Source of the DNA: Mesorhizobium sp. M3A.F.Ca.ET.080.04.2.1
GTDB lineage: Bacteria; Pseudomonadota; Alphaproteobacteria; Rhizobiales; Rhizobiaceae
Assembly: GCF_003952525.1 (NCBI RefSeq)
Contig: NZ_CP034451.1
Coordinates: forward strand, 558,001 to 622,000
Length of the DNA stretch: 64,000 nt
Reading direction: 5' to 3'
Positions 1 to 10,881 of the stretch are shown one piece after another (positions within the stretch are counted from its first letter, which is position 1; each line of letters begins with the position of its first letter). Made by a program: the position numbers and the translations under genes. Under the pieces are notes generated by a model that ran no database searches, was not told the origin of the DNA, and saw nothing but the letters and a program-made list of their open reading frames with translations.

Positions 1-425
1 AGAAATACGGCATCGACATCGAGTTCCACTGCAAGCCGCTTGGTGACACCGACTGGAACGGCTCGGGCATGCACTGCAACTTCTCGACCAAGTACATGCG
101 TGAAGTGGGCGGCAAGGCCTATTTCGAGGCGCTGATGGCGCAGTTCGAAAAGAACCTGATGGATCACATTGCCGTCTACGGTCCGGACAATGACAAGCGC
201 CTGACCGGCAAGCACGAGACCGCGCCGTGGAACAAGTTCAGCTACGGCGTCGCCGATCGCGGCGCCTCGATCCGCGTTCCGCATTCCTTCATAAAGAACG
301 ACTACAAGGGCTATCTGGAAGACCGCCGCCCGAACTCGCAGGGGTGCCCGTACCAGATCGCCTCCCAGGTGCTGAAGACGATCTCACAGGTCCCGACCGA
401 CGCGTCGGTCTCGGCCGCCGCCTGA
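1..425 (+). CDS. glnII: Glutamine synthetase type II (GSII), 3' end only
   Basis: The window opens inside this gene: the frame is open from base 3 and stops at TGA 423-425, leaving about 140 C-terminal residues. The product makes glutamine from glutamate, ammonia and ATP in the cytoplasm. The segment has the eukaryote-like GSII signature: a DWNGSGMHCNFST stretch, then GKHETAPWNKFSYGVADRG and a C-terminal RRPNS-x-CPYQI region. It has no adenylylation tail, unlike the neighbouring GSI. GSII is the octameric, heat-labile second enzyme of rhizobia, usually transcribed alone under NtrC/sigma-54 control; its promoter lies outside the window. It converges on glnA. Confidence 0.96.
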   Translation, partial: KYGIDIEFHCKPLGDTDWNGSGMHCNFSTKYMREVGGKAYFEALMAQFEKNLMDHIAVYGPDNDKRLTGKHETAPWNKFSYGVADRGASIRVPHSFIKNDYKGYLEDRRPNSQGCPYQIASQVLKTISQVPTDASVSAAA

Positions 426-471
426 TTTCTTGCGGCGCGGAGCTATCAGTTCCGCGCCTGTCGAACTTGCC

Positions 472-503
472 AAGGAGCCTCGGCGGAAACGTCGGGGCTT
501 CTT
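472..503 (+). terminator. Intrinsic terminator of glnII
   Basis: A 14-bp stem (with G-U pairs) closed by a GAAA tetraloop starts 47 bases after the glnII stop. The following bases (GCTGTTT) are only moderately T-rich, so termination may be incomplete. Confidence 0.65.
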
Positions 504-534
504 GCTGTTTGAGCTCTGGTGAATGAGCTGCCCA

Positions 535-562
535 TGAAAAAACCCCGGCTCTCGCCGGGGTT
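535..562 (-). terminator. Intrinsic terminator of glnA
   Basis: Perfect 9-bp stem AACCCCGGC / GCCGGGGTT with loop TCTC at 541-562. Read on the minus strand it is followed by a run of T, 30 bases past the glnA stop. It separates the convergent glnII and glnA transcripts. Confidence 0.85.
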
Positions 563-592
563 CTGGTTGGCGCCAATACGGGTCTGGGGACA

Positions 593-2002
593 TCAGACGG
601 AGTAGTACATGTCGTACTCGACCGGGTGCGGGGTCATCTCGAAGCGCATGACCTCGGTCATCTTCAGCTCGATGTAGGAGTCGATCTGATCGTCGTCGAA
701 GACGCCGCCCGCCTTCAGGAAGCCGCGGTCCTTGTCGAGGCTCTGCAGCGCCTCGCGCAGGGAACCGCAGACGGTCGGGATCTTCTTCAACTCCTTGGGC
801 GGCAGATCGTAGAGATCCTTGTCCATCGGCTGTCCGGGATGGATCTTGTTCTTGATGCCGTCGAGGCCGGCCATCAGCATGGCGGCGAAGCCGAGATACG
901 GGTTCGCGCCCGGGTCGGGGAAGCGGACCTCGACGCGCTTCGACTTCGGCGACGAGCCGAACGGAATGCGGCAGGAGGCCGAGCGGTTGCGCGCCGAATA
1001 GGCGAGCAACACCGGCGCTTCGTAGCCCGGCACCAGGCGCTTGTAGGAGTTGGTCAGCGGGTTGGTGAAGGCGTTGATCGCCTTGGCATGCTTGATGATG
1101 CCGCCGATATAGTAGAGGCAGCTTTCCGACAGGCCGGCATATTCGTTGCCGGCGAAGGTCGGCTTGCCGCCCTTCCAGATCGACTGGTGGACATGCATGC
1201 CCGAGCCGTTGTCGCCGAAGACGGGCTTCGGCATGAAGGTGGCCGTCTTGCCATAGGCATTGGCGACCTGGTGCACGACATACTTGTAGATCAGCATCTT
1301 GTCGGCGTTGCGCACCAGCGTGTCGAACTTGATGCCGAGCTCGTGCTGGGCGGCGGCGACCTCATGGTGGTGCTTTTCGACGCGCACGCCCATCTCGGCC
1401 AGAACGGTCAGCATTTCCGAGCGCATGTCCTGGCAGGAATCGATCGGCGGCACAGGGAAATAGCCGCCCTTGATGCGCGGACGATGGCCGAGGTTGCCGG
1501 TCTCGTAGTCGGTATCGTCGTTCGAGGGCAGCTCGGTGGAGTCCAGCCGGAAGCCGGTATTGTAGGGATCGGACTTGTACTTGACGTCGTCGAACACGAA
1601 GAACTCGGCCTCCGGGCCGACATAGATGGTGTCGCCGATGCCTTCCGACTTCATGTAGGCCTCGGCCTTCTTGGCGGTGCCGCGCGGGTCGCGGTTGTAG
1701 GCCTCGCCGGAAACCGGATCGAGGATGTCGCACAGGATGACCATGGTCGACTGGGCGAAGAATGGGTCCATGTGGACCGTCTCCGGATCCGGCATCAGCA
1801 CCATGTCGGACTCGTTGATCGCCTTCCAGCCCGCGATCGAGGAACCGTCGAACATGACGCCGTCGGCAAACATGTCTTCCTCGACCTCGACGACATCCAT
1901 GGTCACATGCTGCAGCTTGCCGCGCGGATCGGTGAAGCGCAGATCGACGAACTTCACGTCGTTGTCCTTGATCTGCTTCATGATGTCTTTGGCTGTCGTC
2001 AT
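593..2002 (-). CDS. glnA: Glutamine synthetase type I (GSI)
   Basis: A 469-residue dodecameric glutamine synthetase, the main ammonia-assimilating enzyme. Visible family features are the N-terminal beta-grasp region with [10 protein letters not shown] near residue 50, the [10 protein letters not shown] metal-binding stretch, the [10 protein letters not shown] motif and the adenylylation loop KDLYDLPP with the target tyrosine at residue 398. That tyrosine means the enzyme is of the GlnE-adenylylated class. Full length, ATG start. It follows glnB by 57 bases on the same strand and has its own terminator, so glnB-glnA form an operon read from the sigma-54 promoter upstream of glnB. Confidence 0.98.
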   Translation of the reverse strand: MTTAKDIMKQIKDNDVKFVDLRFTDPRGKLQHVTMDVVEVEEDMFADGVMFDGSSIAGWKAINESDMVLMPDPETVHMDPFFAQSTMVILCDILDPVSGEAYNRDPRGTAKKAEAYMKSEGIGDTIYVGPEAEFFVFDDVKYKSDPYNTGFRLDSTELPSNDDTDYETGNLGHRPRIKGGYFPVPPIDSCQDMRSEMLTVLAEMGVRVEKHHHEVAAAQHELGIKFDTLVRNADKMLIYKYVVHQVANAYGKTATFMPKPVFGDNGSGMHVHQSIWKGGKPTFAGNEYAGLSESCLYYIGGIIKHAKAINAFTNPLTNSYKRLVPGYEAPVLLAYSARNRSASCRIPFGSSPKSKRVEVRFPDPGANPYLGFAAMLMAGLDGIKNKIHPGQPMDKDLYDLPPKELKKIPTVCGSLREALQSLDKDRGFLKAGGVFDDDQIDSYIELKMTEVMRFEMTPHPVEYDMYYSV

Positions 2003-2059
2003 GTCATGTATCCCTGTGTGATGACGTTTTTTGATGATGACGTTGCAGAATGGTGGGTG

Positions 2060-2743
<684 letters not shown>

Positions 2744-4255
2744 ATGAGCAATGAACTTCTTTCGCCGGCAGAGATGGCAGAGGCCGACCGGCTGGCGATC
2801 AGCGAAGGTCCGCTCGATGGCTATGGGTTGATGCGGCGCGCCGGTGAGGCGGTGGCGGCGGTGGTGCTGGAGCGCTACCCGGCAGCGACGCGGGTGCACG
2901 TGCTGTGCGGCCCCGGCAACAATGGCGGCGACGGCTATGTCGTGGCGCGGTTGCTGGCCGAGTCCGGCGTCGATGTCGCTTTGTGGGTATCCGGCGAACC
3001 GCGGGCAGGCAGCGACGCCGCAATCGCAGCGGCGGATTGCGCTCTGGAGCGGCGTCCGTTGTCGGCTTTCGCGGCGGAACCGGGTTCGGTGGTGGTCGAC
3101 GCGCTTTATGGCGCAGGCCTGTCGAAGCCATTGTCGGGCGAGGCCAAGCGCGCCGTCGATATCGCGAAGGGATTGCCGGTCGTGGCCGTCGACCTGCCCT
3201 CGGGTGTCTCGGGCGAAAGCGGCGCCATCCTCGGCGCGGCTTTTCGGGCCGATGTCACCGTCACTTTCGCACGCAAGAAGCCCGGACATCTCCTATTGCC
3301 CGGACGCGAGCAATGCGGCGAGATCGTACTCGCCGACATCGGCATCGATGACAGGATCATCGCTCAGGTCGCGCCGCGAACCTTCGAGAACACACCAGCC
3401 GTCTGGCGCAGGCATATGCCGGTTCCGGCAATCGATGCGCACAAATACGAGCGAGGTCATGTCGGCATCTGTTCCGGCGGACCTTCGGCAACCGGCGCGG
3501 CTCGCCTGTCGGCGCTTGGTGCGGCAAGGAGCGGGGCAGGGGCGGTGACGGTGCTGTCTCCCGGCAACTCCATGCAGGTGAATGCCGCTCATCTCACTTC
3601 GATCATGCTGCGCAAGGCCGATACGGTCGATGAGATCGGCACGTTCGTCAGGGAAAGACGTCCCTCGGCCTTCGTGCTCGGCCCAGGGTTCGGGATTGGC
3701 GAAAAGGCGCGCGAATTTGCCCTGGCGCTGCTCAACACGAGAGAACCTGCAGCGATCGAAGGCCTTGTGCTCGACGCCGACGGCATCACTTCATTCCGCG
3801 ATGCCCCGACCGGTCTGTTCGAAGCCGCTCGAGGTCCGAATGCGCCGGCGTTGGTGATGACCCCGCATGAGGGCGAGTTCGCCAGGCTGTTTCCTGACAT
3901 CATGGCGGACAAGGCTTTGTCCAAGCTGGGCAAGGCGCGCGCGGCCGCGCAGCGCGCCGGTGCCGCGATCGTCTGCAAGGGCGCCGATACGGTGATCGCG
4001 TCGCCGGAAGGCTGGGCCGCGATCAATTGCAACGGCGCGCCCTGGCTTGCCACTGCCGGCTCAGGCGACGTGCTGGCAGGGGTCATCGCCGGGTTCCTGG
4101 CGCAAGGCACGCCAGCCTTCGAGGCGGCCTGCGCCGCGGTCTGGGTCCATGCCGAGGCGGGCAGCCGTTTCGGCCCGGGACTGATCGCCGAGGATCTGCC
4201 TCTGGCGCTGGTGCCGGTGCTGCGCGAGCTTGTCGGATACGCGGCTGCCGGATGA
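2744..4255 (+). CDS. nnr: Bifunctional NAD(P)H-hydrate epimerase / ADP-dependent NAD(P)H-hydrate dehydratase
   Basis: About 503 residues combining two metabolite-repair enzymes that restore hydrated NAD(P)H. The N-terminal YjeF_N epimerase domain (about residues 1-210) shows GPGNNGGDGYVVARLL. The C-terminal ribokinase-like dehydratase domain (about 220-500) shows the NGAPWLATAGSGDVLAGVIAG motif with the catalytic GSGD aspartate. The start is set at MSNELLSPAEM; in-frame ATGs at 2726 and slightly further upstream would add a few residues, and no strong Shine-Dalgarno site decides between them. The stop overlaps the next start (ATGA), so the two genes are probably translationally coupled. Confidence 0.93.
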   Translation: MSNELLSPAEMAEADRLAISEGPLDGYGLMRRAGEAVAAVVLERYPAATRVHVLCGPGNNGGDGYVVARLLAESGVDVALWVSGEPRAGSDAAIAAADCALERRPLSAFAAEPGSVVVDALYGAGLSKPLSGEAKRAVDIAKGLPVVAVDLPSGVSGESGAILGAAFRADVTVTFARKKPGHLLLPGREQCGEIVLADIGIDDRIIAQVAPRTFENTPAVWRRHMPVPAIDAHKYERGHVGICSGGPSATGAARLSALGAARSGAGAVTVLSPGNSMQVNAAHLTSIMLRKADTVDEIGTFVRERRPSAFVLGPGFGIGEKAREFALALLNTREPAAIEGLVLDADGITSFRDAPTGLFEAARGPNAPALVMTPHEGEFARLFPDIMADKALSKLGKARAAAQRAGAAIVCKGADTVIASPEGWAAINCNGAPWLATAGSGDVLAGVIAGFLAQGTPAFEAACAAVWVHAEAGSRFGPGLIAEDLPLALVPVLRELVGYAAAG

Positions 4256-6258
4256 AGCTCGTTTTTCCTCTGATCGGCGCCATCGCCGCCGCGGTGCTCG
4301 CAGCGCTTCCGGCCTCGGCAGAAGGCCGTCCGGTGACCATCGTCGATGATCCACGCATTCTCGCCACGCTCGATGCCAAGGGGTTCGGCTTCGCCGGCAT
4401 CTTCGGCTTGGATGGGAAGGACGACCTCAAGACCCTCTATGACAATGCGCCGGCCTACCACGCCATCGTCGAGACCGTGGCCGCCGACGTCGCGGCGCTC
4501 CGCGCCGACATGAAGGCCGGCGGCCGGCCGCTCTACGAAGTGACCGACGGCAACGTCGGTCGCATCATGGACATGCGCTGGCTGAAGACCGATGCGGCGC
4601 GCTTCCGGCTGGTCGGCGTCGTCAACCGGATCGACCGCCGCGACTTTGGCGGACTTTCCAACGAAGCAGGTTGCGGCGAGGTGCGGTTCATCTATCGCCT
4701 TGCCTACAGCTTCAAGAAGAACGGCAAGGTTCTGGCCTCCCGCCTGCCGTTCAACTTCAGCGCCGTCTACCGTGCCGCTACGGATGCCGATGGCGGCTGC
4801 ACCGGGGTTGCCGGGCGCTGGATGCCGCAACTCGACGAGAGCGTCGATGCCGGCTGGCTGACCGGCGGACCACTGGACAAGGCGAGCCTCTCCTTCAAGC
4901 AGCTCGAACTCAACGCCCAGGTGGTGCGCTTTCCATCCGGCCAGGAGACCGAATTCGGCGGCCAGGCCGCCTATCTGATGCGCATTTTCGGTATCGACGG
5001 CACGGCAGTCACCGAGGAGCCGTTGGAAAACACGCCGGATCCCACACGGCTTTCGGAGGACGACGCACTCAAGGCCCGGCTCGCCGACTATGTCCGCGCC
5101 AATGCAGCTGCGATCGATCTTGGCGTCTACGAAATCCCCGAGGAATTCCTGGCGAAAAAGGTCATCTCCTGGTCGACCTTCGGCAGCGCGAGGCTGGCCA
5201 ACCACCCGTTCACGCCGCTGTTCAAGCCCGAGGATTTCGCCGGGTTGGACTATTCGAAGCTGGCCCTGGCGCGCACGCCGGAAGCCCTGGTCGAGCGGCT
5301 GGACAACGGCGCCTGCCAGGGGTGCCATCAGGCCGGCTCGACCGCCGGGTTCCATTTCATCGGACTCGACGACAGCACGACCTCGCCACTCAACCGCATC
5401 CAAGTCGGCATCTCGCCGCATCTCCATGCCGAGATTCCCCGGCGCGAGGCGTGGCTGGCGGCGACGATCCAGGGCAGGGAGCCTAACCGGTTCCGGCCGC
5501 TGTCCTTTGCGCCGGCCGCTGCCTGGACGGACGACGGCACGATCGACTACGCCTCTGCCGAGATGGCCATGCCATGCCTGATGCCGGAAGACGCTGTCCG
5601 CTTCGGCAGAACCTGGCAATGCGAAGGCGGCACGGTCTGCACGCCGATCGCAACTGCCTCGGGGGTGCGCACCAAACTCGCGCAATGCCTGCTGCCCAAG
5701 AATAGCACCGCGATGTTTTCCGGGCACCCGTGCCTGACCGGCTCGATCCACAGCAATCAGTCGCAGCCGTTCAACGACCGCTACATGATCACCGGCCAGT
5801 TCGCAGCCTTCTCACCGGGCATTTCACGCACGGACTACACCTGCCGCCCGCCCAAGATCGGCGTGCCGGCTGGCTTCGCTTATCGCGGCTGCGACGAAAA
5901 GGATCGTGCGTTCACCGGCTTCAAGGCCGGCAAGCCGATGCCCCGCGAAGTCTGCGGCCTGGTCGGTGGCAAGAAGTTCGATATCTGCGTAGCGACCAAC
6001 AATTTCGACCAGTGCCTCGGCGGGGCTGTCAATCGCGGCAACCGCCCTGCATGCTCGGCCGAGCATTTCTGCCGCGAGGACTACATGTGCCAGGCGCTGC
6101 CACCAGACACGCCGGGAGCCGCCAAGGTAAAGGGCATCGGCTTCTGCTCGCCGACCTACTTCCTCTTCCAGATGCGCATCGACAACCACGCCACGCCCTG
6201 GGCGACTGCCGCCCGCGCCAGCGTGGGCGCAGGGTTTGGAGCGGTTGCGGACGAGTAG
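4252..6258 (+). CDS. Exported Cys-rich protein with one CxxCH motif, unknown function
   Basis: A 668-residue protein I do not recognise. It begins with a clear signal peptide (MKLVFPLIGAIAAAVLAALPASA) and is predicted to be periplasmic. One CQGCH motif at residues 355-359 could bind a c-type haem. The last 200 residues are Cys-rich (about 14 cysteines, including an ACSAEHFCREDYMC cluster), suggesting disulfides or metal binding. The start is fixed by the signal peptide and the ATGA overlap with nnr, although the frame is open further upstream. No membrane segment follows the signal. A periplasmic redox role is inference from the motif alone, and the coupling to nnr does not suggest a function. 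Confidence 0.85.
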   Translation: MKLVFPLIGAIAAAVLAALPASAEGRPVTIVDDPRILATLDAKGFGFAGIFGLDGKDDLKTLYDNAPAYHAIVETVAADVAALRADMKAGGRPLYEVTDGNVGRIMDMRWLKTDAARFRLVGVVNRIDRRDFGGLSNEAGCGEVRFIYRLAYSFKKNGKVLASRLPFNFSAVYRAATDADGGCTGVAGRWMPQLDESVDAGWLTGGPLDKASLSFKQLELNAQVVRFPSGQETEFGGQAAYLMRIFGIDGTAVTEEPLENTPDPTRLSEDDALKARLADYVRANAAAIDLGVYEIPEEFLAKKVISWSTFGSARLANHPFTPLFKPEDFAGLDYSKLALARTPEALVERLDNGACQGCHQAGSTAGFHFIGLDDSTTSPLNRIQVGISPHLHAEIPRREAWLAATIQGREPNRFRPLSFAPAAAWTDDGTIDYASAEMAMPCLMPEDAVRFGRTWQCEGGTVCTPIATASGVRTKLAQCLLPKNSTAMFSGHPCLTGSIHSNQSQPFNDRYMITGQFAAFSPGISRTDYTCRPPKIGVPAGFAYRGCDEKDRAFTGFKAGKPMPREVCGLVGGKKFDICVATNNFDQCLGGAVNRGNRPACSAEHFCREDYMCQALPPDTPGAAKVKGIGFCSPTYFLFQMRIDNHATPWATAARASVGAGFGAVADE

Positions 6259-6342
6259 GCGGCTTGTTCGGCGATGATCCGCCGAGTGATGACGACAAAA
6301 TCGCCGGTCGCCGCAAAGCTGGCAACGAGATCGGATTCAATG

Positions 6343-6376
6343 GTGAGCCCCGTTTGCTTGGAAGGCGCGGGCTCAC
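6343..6376 (-). terminator. Hairpin across the pccB stop codon
   Basis: Perfect 8-bp inverted repeat GTGAGCCC / GGGCTCAC with an 18-base loop, enclosing the pccB stop. There is no T-run, so it may stabilise the mRNA end or be fortuitous. Confidence 0.35.
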
Positions 6377-7905
6377 AGCGGGATATTGTCGTGCTTCTTC
6401 CAGGGGTTCTGCATGTCTTTGTTGCGCAGCATGCGCAAGGCTCTGGCGATGCGCCGGCGGGTGGAGTGAGGCATGATCACTTCGTCGACATAGCCACGCT
6501 CCGCCGCGACGAATGGCGACAGGAAGCGGTCCTCGTAAGCCTTCGTGTGGGCAGCGATCTTTTCCGCGTTGCCGATATCCTTGCGATAGATGATCTCGAC
6601 CGCGCCCCGCGCGCCCATCACCGCGATCTGCGCCGTCGGCCAGGCATAGTTCATGTCGCCGCGCAGATGCTTTGAGGCCATCACGTCATAAGCGCCGCCA
6701 TAGGCCTTGCGGGTGATGACGGTGATCTTCGGCACGGTCGCCTCGGCATAGGCAAAGAGCAGCTTGGCGCCATGCTTGATCAATCCGCCATATTCCTGCG
6801 CAGTGCCGGGCAGAAAGCCCGGAACGTCGACAAAGGTGACGATCGGGATCGAGAAGCAGTCGCAGAAACGCACGAAGCGCGCCGCCTTGCGGCTGGCGTC
6901 GGAATCCAGCACGCCGGCAAGCACCATCGGCTGATTGGCGACGAAGCCCACCGTGCGGCCCTCGACACGGCCGAAACCGGTGACGATGTTCTTGGCGAAA
7001 TTCTGCTGGATCTCGAAGAAGTCGCCTTCGTCGGCGACCTTGAGGATCAGTTCCTTGATGTCGTAGGGCTTGGTGGCGTTGTCCGGGATCAGGCGGTCAA
7101 GCGACAGATCGTGGTCCGTCACCGATTGGTAGCACTCGATCTCGGGGATCTCGGCGGTGTTCGAGGCCGGCAGCAGATCGACCAGCCGGCGCATCTGCAG
7201 CAGCGCCTCGACATCGTTGTCGTAGGCGCCGTCGGCGATGGAGGACCTGGTCGTGTGCACGGACGCACCGCCGAGGCTTTCGGCCGTCACCGTCTCGTTG
7301 GTAACCGTCTTCACCACATCCGGCCCGGTGACGAACATGTAGGAGGTGTCGCGCACCATGAAGATGAAGTCGGTCATGGCCGGCGAGTACACGTCGCCGC
7401 CCGCGCAAGGTCCCATGATCAGCGAGATCTGCGGGATGACCCCGGAGGCCAGCACATTGCGCTGGAAGATTTCGGCGTAGCCGCCGAGCGCGGCCACACC
7501 TTCCTGAATGCGGGCGCCGCCGGCATCGTATAGGCCGATGATCGGGGCGCGGTTGCGCAGGGCCATTTCCTGCACCTTGACCACCTTCTCGGCATGCGCC
7601 TCCGACAGCGAGCCGCCGAATACGGTGAAATCCTTCGCGAAGAGATAGACGGGACGCCCATTGACCGTGCCCCAGCCGGTCACGACGCCATCGCCCGCGA
7701 TCTTGGTCTTCTCCATGCCGAAGTCGGTCGACCGGTGCTCAACATACATGTCGAATTCCTCGAACGACCCTTCGTCGAGGAAGACCTCGATGCGTTCGCG
7801 GGCTGTGAGTTTGCCCTTCTTGTGCTGGGCCTCGATCTTCTCCTTGCCACCGCCCATGCGGGCGATCTCGCGGCGGCGCTCGAGTTCCTTCAGCACGTCT
7901 TTCAT
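6373..7905 (-). CDS. pccB: Propionyl-CoA carboxylase beta subunit (carboxyltransferase)
   Basis: A 510-residue acyl-CoA carboxyltransferase that moves the carboxyl group from biotin to propionyl-CoA to make methylmalonyl-CoA. It needs a biotinylated alpha subunit, which is not in this window. The start [20 protein letters not shown] is typical. The N-terminal half holds the acyl-CoA pocket ([32 protein letters not shown]). The C-terminal half holds [23 protein letters not shown] and [11 protein letters not shown]. Length and motifs match PccB better than AccD or the methylcrotonyl-CoA enzyme. Confidence 0.96.
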   Translation of the reverse strand: MKDVLKELERRREIARMGGGKEKIEAQHKKGKLTARERIEVFLDEGSFEEFDMYVEHRSTDFGMEKTKIAGDGVVTGWGTVNGRPVYLFAKDFTVFGGSLSEAHAEKVVKVQEMALRNRAPIIGLYDAGGARIQEGVAALGGYAEIFQRNVLASGVIPQISLIMGPCAGGDVYSPAMTDFIFMVRDTSYMFVTGPDVVKTVTNETVTAESLGGASVHTTRSSIADGAYDNDVEALLQMRRLVDLLPASNTAEIPEIECYQSVTDHDLSLDRLIPDNATKPYDIKELILKVADEGDFFEIQQNFAKNIVTGFGRVEGRTVGFVANQPMVLAGVLDSDASRKAARFVRFCDCFSIPIVTFVDVPGFLPGTAQEYGGLIKHGAKLLFAYAEATVPKITVITRKAYGGAYDVMASKHLRGDMNYAWPTAQIAVMGARGAVEIIYRKDIGNAEKIAAHTKAYEDRFLSPFVAAERGYVDEVIMPHSTRRRIARALRMLRNKDMQNPWKKHDNIPL

Positions 7906-8310
7906 CGCCGGGCCCCAAATGCGAATAGTCGGTTTGTGGTAATCGCGAGGGAAGGGGAGCGCAAGCGCTCCGATCGTCCTTGTTTTGCTGCACTGCAGCA
8001 TCGGCCCCTTGCATTTCGGAGCGGACTCGGCCATATGGGCGGCATAGGCGCTTGGGCCGGAACTTGTCCGGCTTTCTCCATGCATGAGACTGGTTGCGTC
8101 TGTTTTCCCTCTTCCGGCAAGTCGGCCCTGTGTCCGGCAGTCGATAAGGTGGCGAAAAAGCCCCGGGGCATGACGTCCGCGGGCACGACAGCGCAGCCGC
8201 GCGGACAGCTCGTCCGCCGCCTTGTCGTTTCCTGATAATTTTTCGACGGCAGGTTGCGCCCTGCCGCCATTGCTGTTTTGCGGCCCAGAGCCGCGTGAAA
8301 GAAGAGTATT
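7906..8310. other. Divergent intergenic region pccB / rhlE
   Basis: A 405-base spacer with no convincing gene; a weak minus-strand frame through it has no recognisable content. A hairpin CGGCAGG / CCTGCCG lies at 8247-8266 and a smaller GCGGC / GCCGC hairpin follows just before the helicase start, so the rhlE leader may be structured. Promoters are not obvious by eye. Confidence 0.5.
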
Positions 8311-9762
8311 TTGACCAACGAACATCAAGCGGAACAGAACGGTTTCGCTACCCTTGGAATCACCGGCGCGCTGCTCAAGGCCGCCAATGCCGCTGGCTTC
8401 ACCGAGCCGAAGCCAATCCAGGTGCAGGCGATCCCGCCGCAGCTGGAAGGCCGTGACATATTCGGCATCGCCCAGACCGGTTCGGGCAAGACGGCCGCCT
8501 TTGCGCTGCCGATCCTGTCGAAGATCATCGGGCTGGGCACCAAGCGCAGGCCGAAAACGACGCGCGCGCTGATCCTGGCGCCGACGCGCGAGCTCGCCGT
8601 ACAGATCGAGGACACGATCAAGCTGCTCGCCAAAGGCGCGCATATCTCGACAGCGCTCGTGCTCGGCGGCGTCTCCCGCTATAGCCAGGTGAAGAAGATC
8701 GCGCCCGGCGTCGACGTGCTGATTGCCACGCCCGGCAGGCTCACCGACCTGGTACGCGAGGGCGACCTCATCCTTGCCGATACCAAATGGCTGGTGCTCG
8801 ACGAGGGCGACCGCATGCTCGACATGGGCTTCATCAACGACGTCAAGCGCATTGCCAAGGCGACTGCGCCGGACCGCCAGACCGCGCTGTTCTCGGCCAC
8901 CATGCCGGACGAGATCGCCGAACTCGCCAAGGGCCTGCTGAAGAACCCGGTCCGCATCGAGGTCGCGCCGCAAAGCACGGCGGCTGCCGAAATCGTGCAG
9001 AGCGTGGTGCTTGCCCGCACCAAGCAGAAGCGCCAGGTGCTGTCCAAGATGCTGGCAGACGAGGCGATGCGTTCGGTGATCGTGTTCTCGCGCACCAAGC
9101 ACGGTGCCGACCGCGTCACCAAGGACCTTGCCCGTGATGGATTCAACGCCGCCGTCATCCACGGCAACAAGTCGCAGAACGCGCGCCAGAAGGCGCTCAA
9201 CGATTTCCGCGACGGCTCGGTACGTATCCTGGTGGCGACCGACATCGCGGCCCGCGGCATCGACGTGCCCGGCATCAGCCATGTCGTGAATTTCGACCTG
9301 CCGGACGAGGCGGAAAGCTATGTCCACCGTATCGGCCGCACGGGCCGCAACGGCAGGGACGGCATTGCCATCACGCTTTGCGATCCGTCGGAGAACGGCA
9401 AGCTGAAGCAGGTCGAGCGCATCATCCGCATGCGGCTGCCGGTGATGGCCGATCATCTCGGCAACCCCGACCCGCAACGCGACCCCAAGGAAAAGAGTGA
9501 GCGCCATTTCGAGCCGGCCAACGATCGCGAGCATCATGGCGCCCGCCGCGACGGCCGGCGCCCGAACACCGGCAACGGCTTCGGCAAGAAGCGCTTCGGT
9601 GGCAAGCCGACAGGCGAAAGGGCATTTTCGGGCAAGCCAGGCGGCGAGCGCGCCGTTGCGGCCAAGCCGAATGTCGAGCGCAAGCCGGAGGGCGCCAAGC
9701 GTTTCAAGGGCAACAACAAGCGCCGCTTTGGCGGCAAGCGACCAGCGAACAGGGCCGCTTAG
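8311..9762 (+). CDS. rhlE: DEAD-box family ATP-dependent RNA helicase, RhlE type
   Basis: A 483-residue RNA helicase likely acting in ribosome assembly or RNA turnover. Helicase motifs appear in order: the Q-motif region [12 protein letters not shown] (31-42), Walker A AQTGSGKT (54-61), PTRELA (91-96), SAT, and HRIGRTGR in the second RecA domain. The Walker B box reads DEGD (164-167) instead of DEAD. The last 100 or so residues are a basic, repetitive tail rich in Gly, Arg and Lys (repeats such as [19 protein letters not shown]) suited to RNA binding. The start is TTG, preceded by AAAGAAGAG. A perfect hairpin terminator follows. Confidence 0.94.
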   Translation: MTNEHQAEQNGFATLGITGALLKAANAAGFTEPKPIQVQAIPPQLEGRDIFGIAQTGSGKTAAFALPILSKIIGLGTKRRPKTTRALILAPTRELAVQIEDTIKLLAKGAHISTALVLGGVSRYSQVKKIAPGVDVLIATPGRLTDLVREGDLILADTKWLVLDEGDRMLDMGFINDVKRIAKATAPDRQTALFSATMPDEIAELAKGLLKNPVRIEVAPQSTAAAEIVQSVVLARTKQKRQVLSKMLADEAMRSVIVFSRTKHGADRVTKDLARDGFNAAVIHGNKSQNARQKALNDFRDGSVRILVATDIAARGIDVPGISHVVNFDLPDEAESYVHRIGRTGRNGRDGIAITLCDPSENGKLKQVERIIRMRLPVMADHLGNPDPQRDPKEKSERHFEPANDREHHGARRDGRRPNTGNGFGKKRFGGKPTGERAFSGKPGGERAVAAKPNVERKPEGAKRFKGNNKRRFGGKRPANRAA

Positions 9763-9800
9763 ACAGCGGCCGTAGACTTGCTACGCAGTGCGGCTAAAAA

Positions 9801-9831
9801 GGAGCGGCCGAAGCGATGCTTCGGCCGCTCC
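9801..9831. terminator. Bidirectional intrinsic terminator between rhlE and the hydrolase gene
   Basis: Perfect 14-bp stem GGAGCGGCCGAAGC / GCTTCGGCCGCTCC with loop GAT. It is preceded by AAAAA and followed by TTTGTTT, so it can serve both convergent genes. Confidence 0.9.
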
Positions 9832-9851
9832 TTTGTTTGGGATACCCGGCG

Positions 9852-10826
9852 CTACTCCGTCAGTGCCTTCACCCACACCACGATGCGCTCGGCAAGGACC
9901 GCCGTGGTCGATGGCGACAGCGCGTCGCCGGCGATGACATGATCGTCGGGATCGTCCGTATCATCGACCGGCACCAGTTCGTGCGGAGCGCCCCAGCGCC
10001 CCGCGATCTCGCGTGTGCGATCGGGCCGCACCACCTTGTCCGAATCGGAAAAGATGAACAGGGCAGGGACGGTCGCCTTGTCCACCGGCGCGCGGTAGGC
10101 GAGTTCGGTCAAGGCAGCCATGGCCGGCGCCGCGCTCATCGGATAGCGGTAGGTCCAGAATCTGGCGTTGAGCGCGTTGCGGGGCACAAAGCTGTGTTCC
10201 TTTCCGCCGACGAGTTCGGCGATCTGTCTGCCCCAGGGTTTGGTCAGCAGCTCGGCGCCGGAGGCTTTGACGCCGAAGTTCGGCGAGATGAACGCGATCG
10301 CAGCGACGCCCTCGGAGGCGCGCGGCTGTGTTGCGGCCCAGGCCGCCAGTGAGCCTCCAGTCGAAGTGGCGATGACGATCACCTTGTCCCCGATCGCCCT
10401 GCCGATGGCGAGCGCTTCCTCGTAATCGTTGATCCAGGCGTTGACGCTGCCTTCGGCCATTGCGGCGCCGTCCTGACCATGGCCGGCCAGGCGCGTGTAG
10501 AAGAGATTGGCATCGAGCTGCTCAGCGACATCATCGGGCAGCGGGCGGACCTCGCCCTTCGAGGCCGAGAAGCCATGGATATAGACGATCGACAGTTTGG
10601 TCTTGGCGCGAACCAGCGGATTGGCCCAGATGATCTCCTTCTCCAGTCCGTCGCGGATCCTGGGCACAGCGGCTTCCTCGCGCGCCAGATAGGCCTGCGG
10701 GTCGTCGCCGATCACGGACGGATCGAAGCGAATGATGGTATCGACAGGCACACGAGGTCCGAGAAAGAAGCCGGAGCCAAGAATGACGGCGAGCCCAAGC
10801 ACCGCAAGCATCACTCGTCGCCTCAT
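9852..10826 (-). CDS. Alpha/beta hydrolase with N-terminal membrane anchor
   Basis: A 324-residue serine hydrolase, substrate unknown. The N-terminus MRRRVMLAVLGLAVILGSGFFLG is a signal anchor, so the enzyme should be membrane-tethered or periplasmic. The fold is shown by the YIHGFSASKGE oxyanion-region stretch, the nucleophile elbow with serine in ATSTGGSLAA, a late FIFSDSDKVV strand with the acid residue, and a C-terminal DDPDDHVIAGD bearing the likely catalytic histidine. The start is placed at the anchor, not at the longer open frame upstream. It is probably co-oriented with the short-chain dehydrogenase 55 bases upstream. Confidence 0.88.
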   Translation of the reverse strand: MRRRVMLAVLGLAVILGSGFFLGPRVPVDTIIRFDPSVIGDDPQAYLAREEAAVPRIRDGLEKEIIWANPLVRAKTKLSIVYIHGFSASKGEVRPLPDDVAEQLDANLFYTRLAGHGQDGAAMAEGSVNAWINDYEEALAIGRAIGDKVIVIATSTGGSLAAWAATQPRASEGVAAIAFISPNFGVKASGAELLTKPWGRQIAELVGGKEHSFVPRNALNARFWTYRYPMSAAPAMAALTELAYRAPVDKATVPALFIFSDSDKVVRPDRTREIAGRWGAPHELVPVDDTDDPDDHVIAGDALSPSTTAVLAERIVVWVKALTE

Positions 10827-10881
10827 GTCCACCCCGTCCACCCATCGCCATGCCTGTCCGGGCCGACGCCGTTTTGCCGCT

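Noticed and set aside
7902..8318. A 138-codon minus-strand frame upstream of pccB
   Set aside because: Low-complexity, Arg/Pro-rich, with no recognisable domain, and it overlaps both flanking genes' starts.
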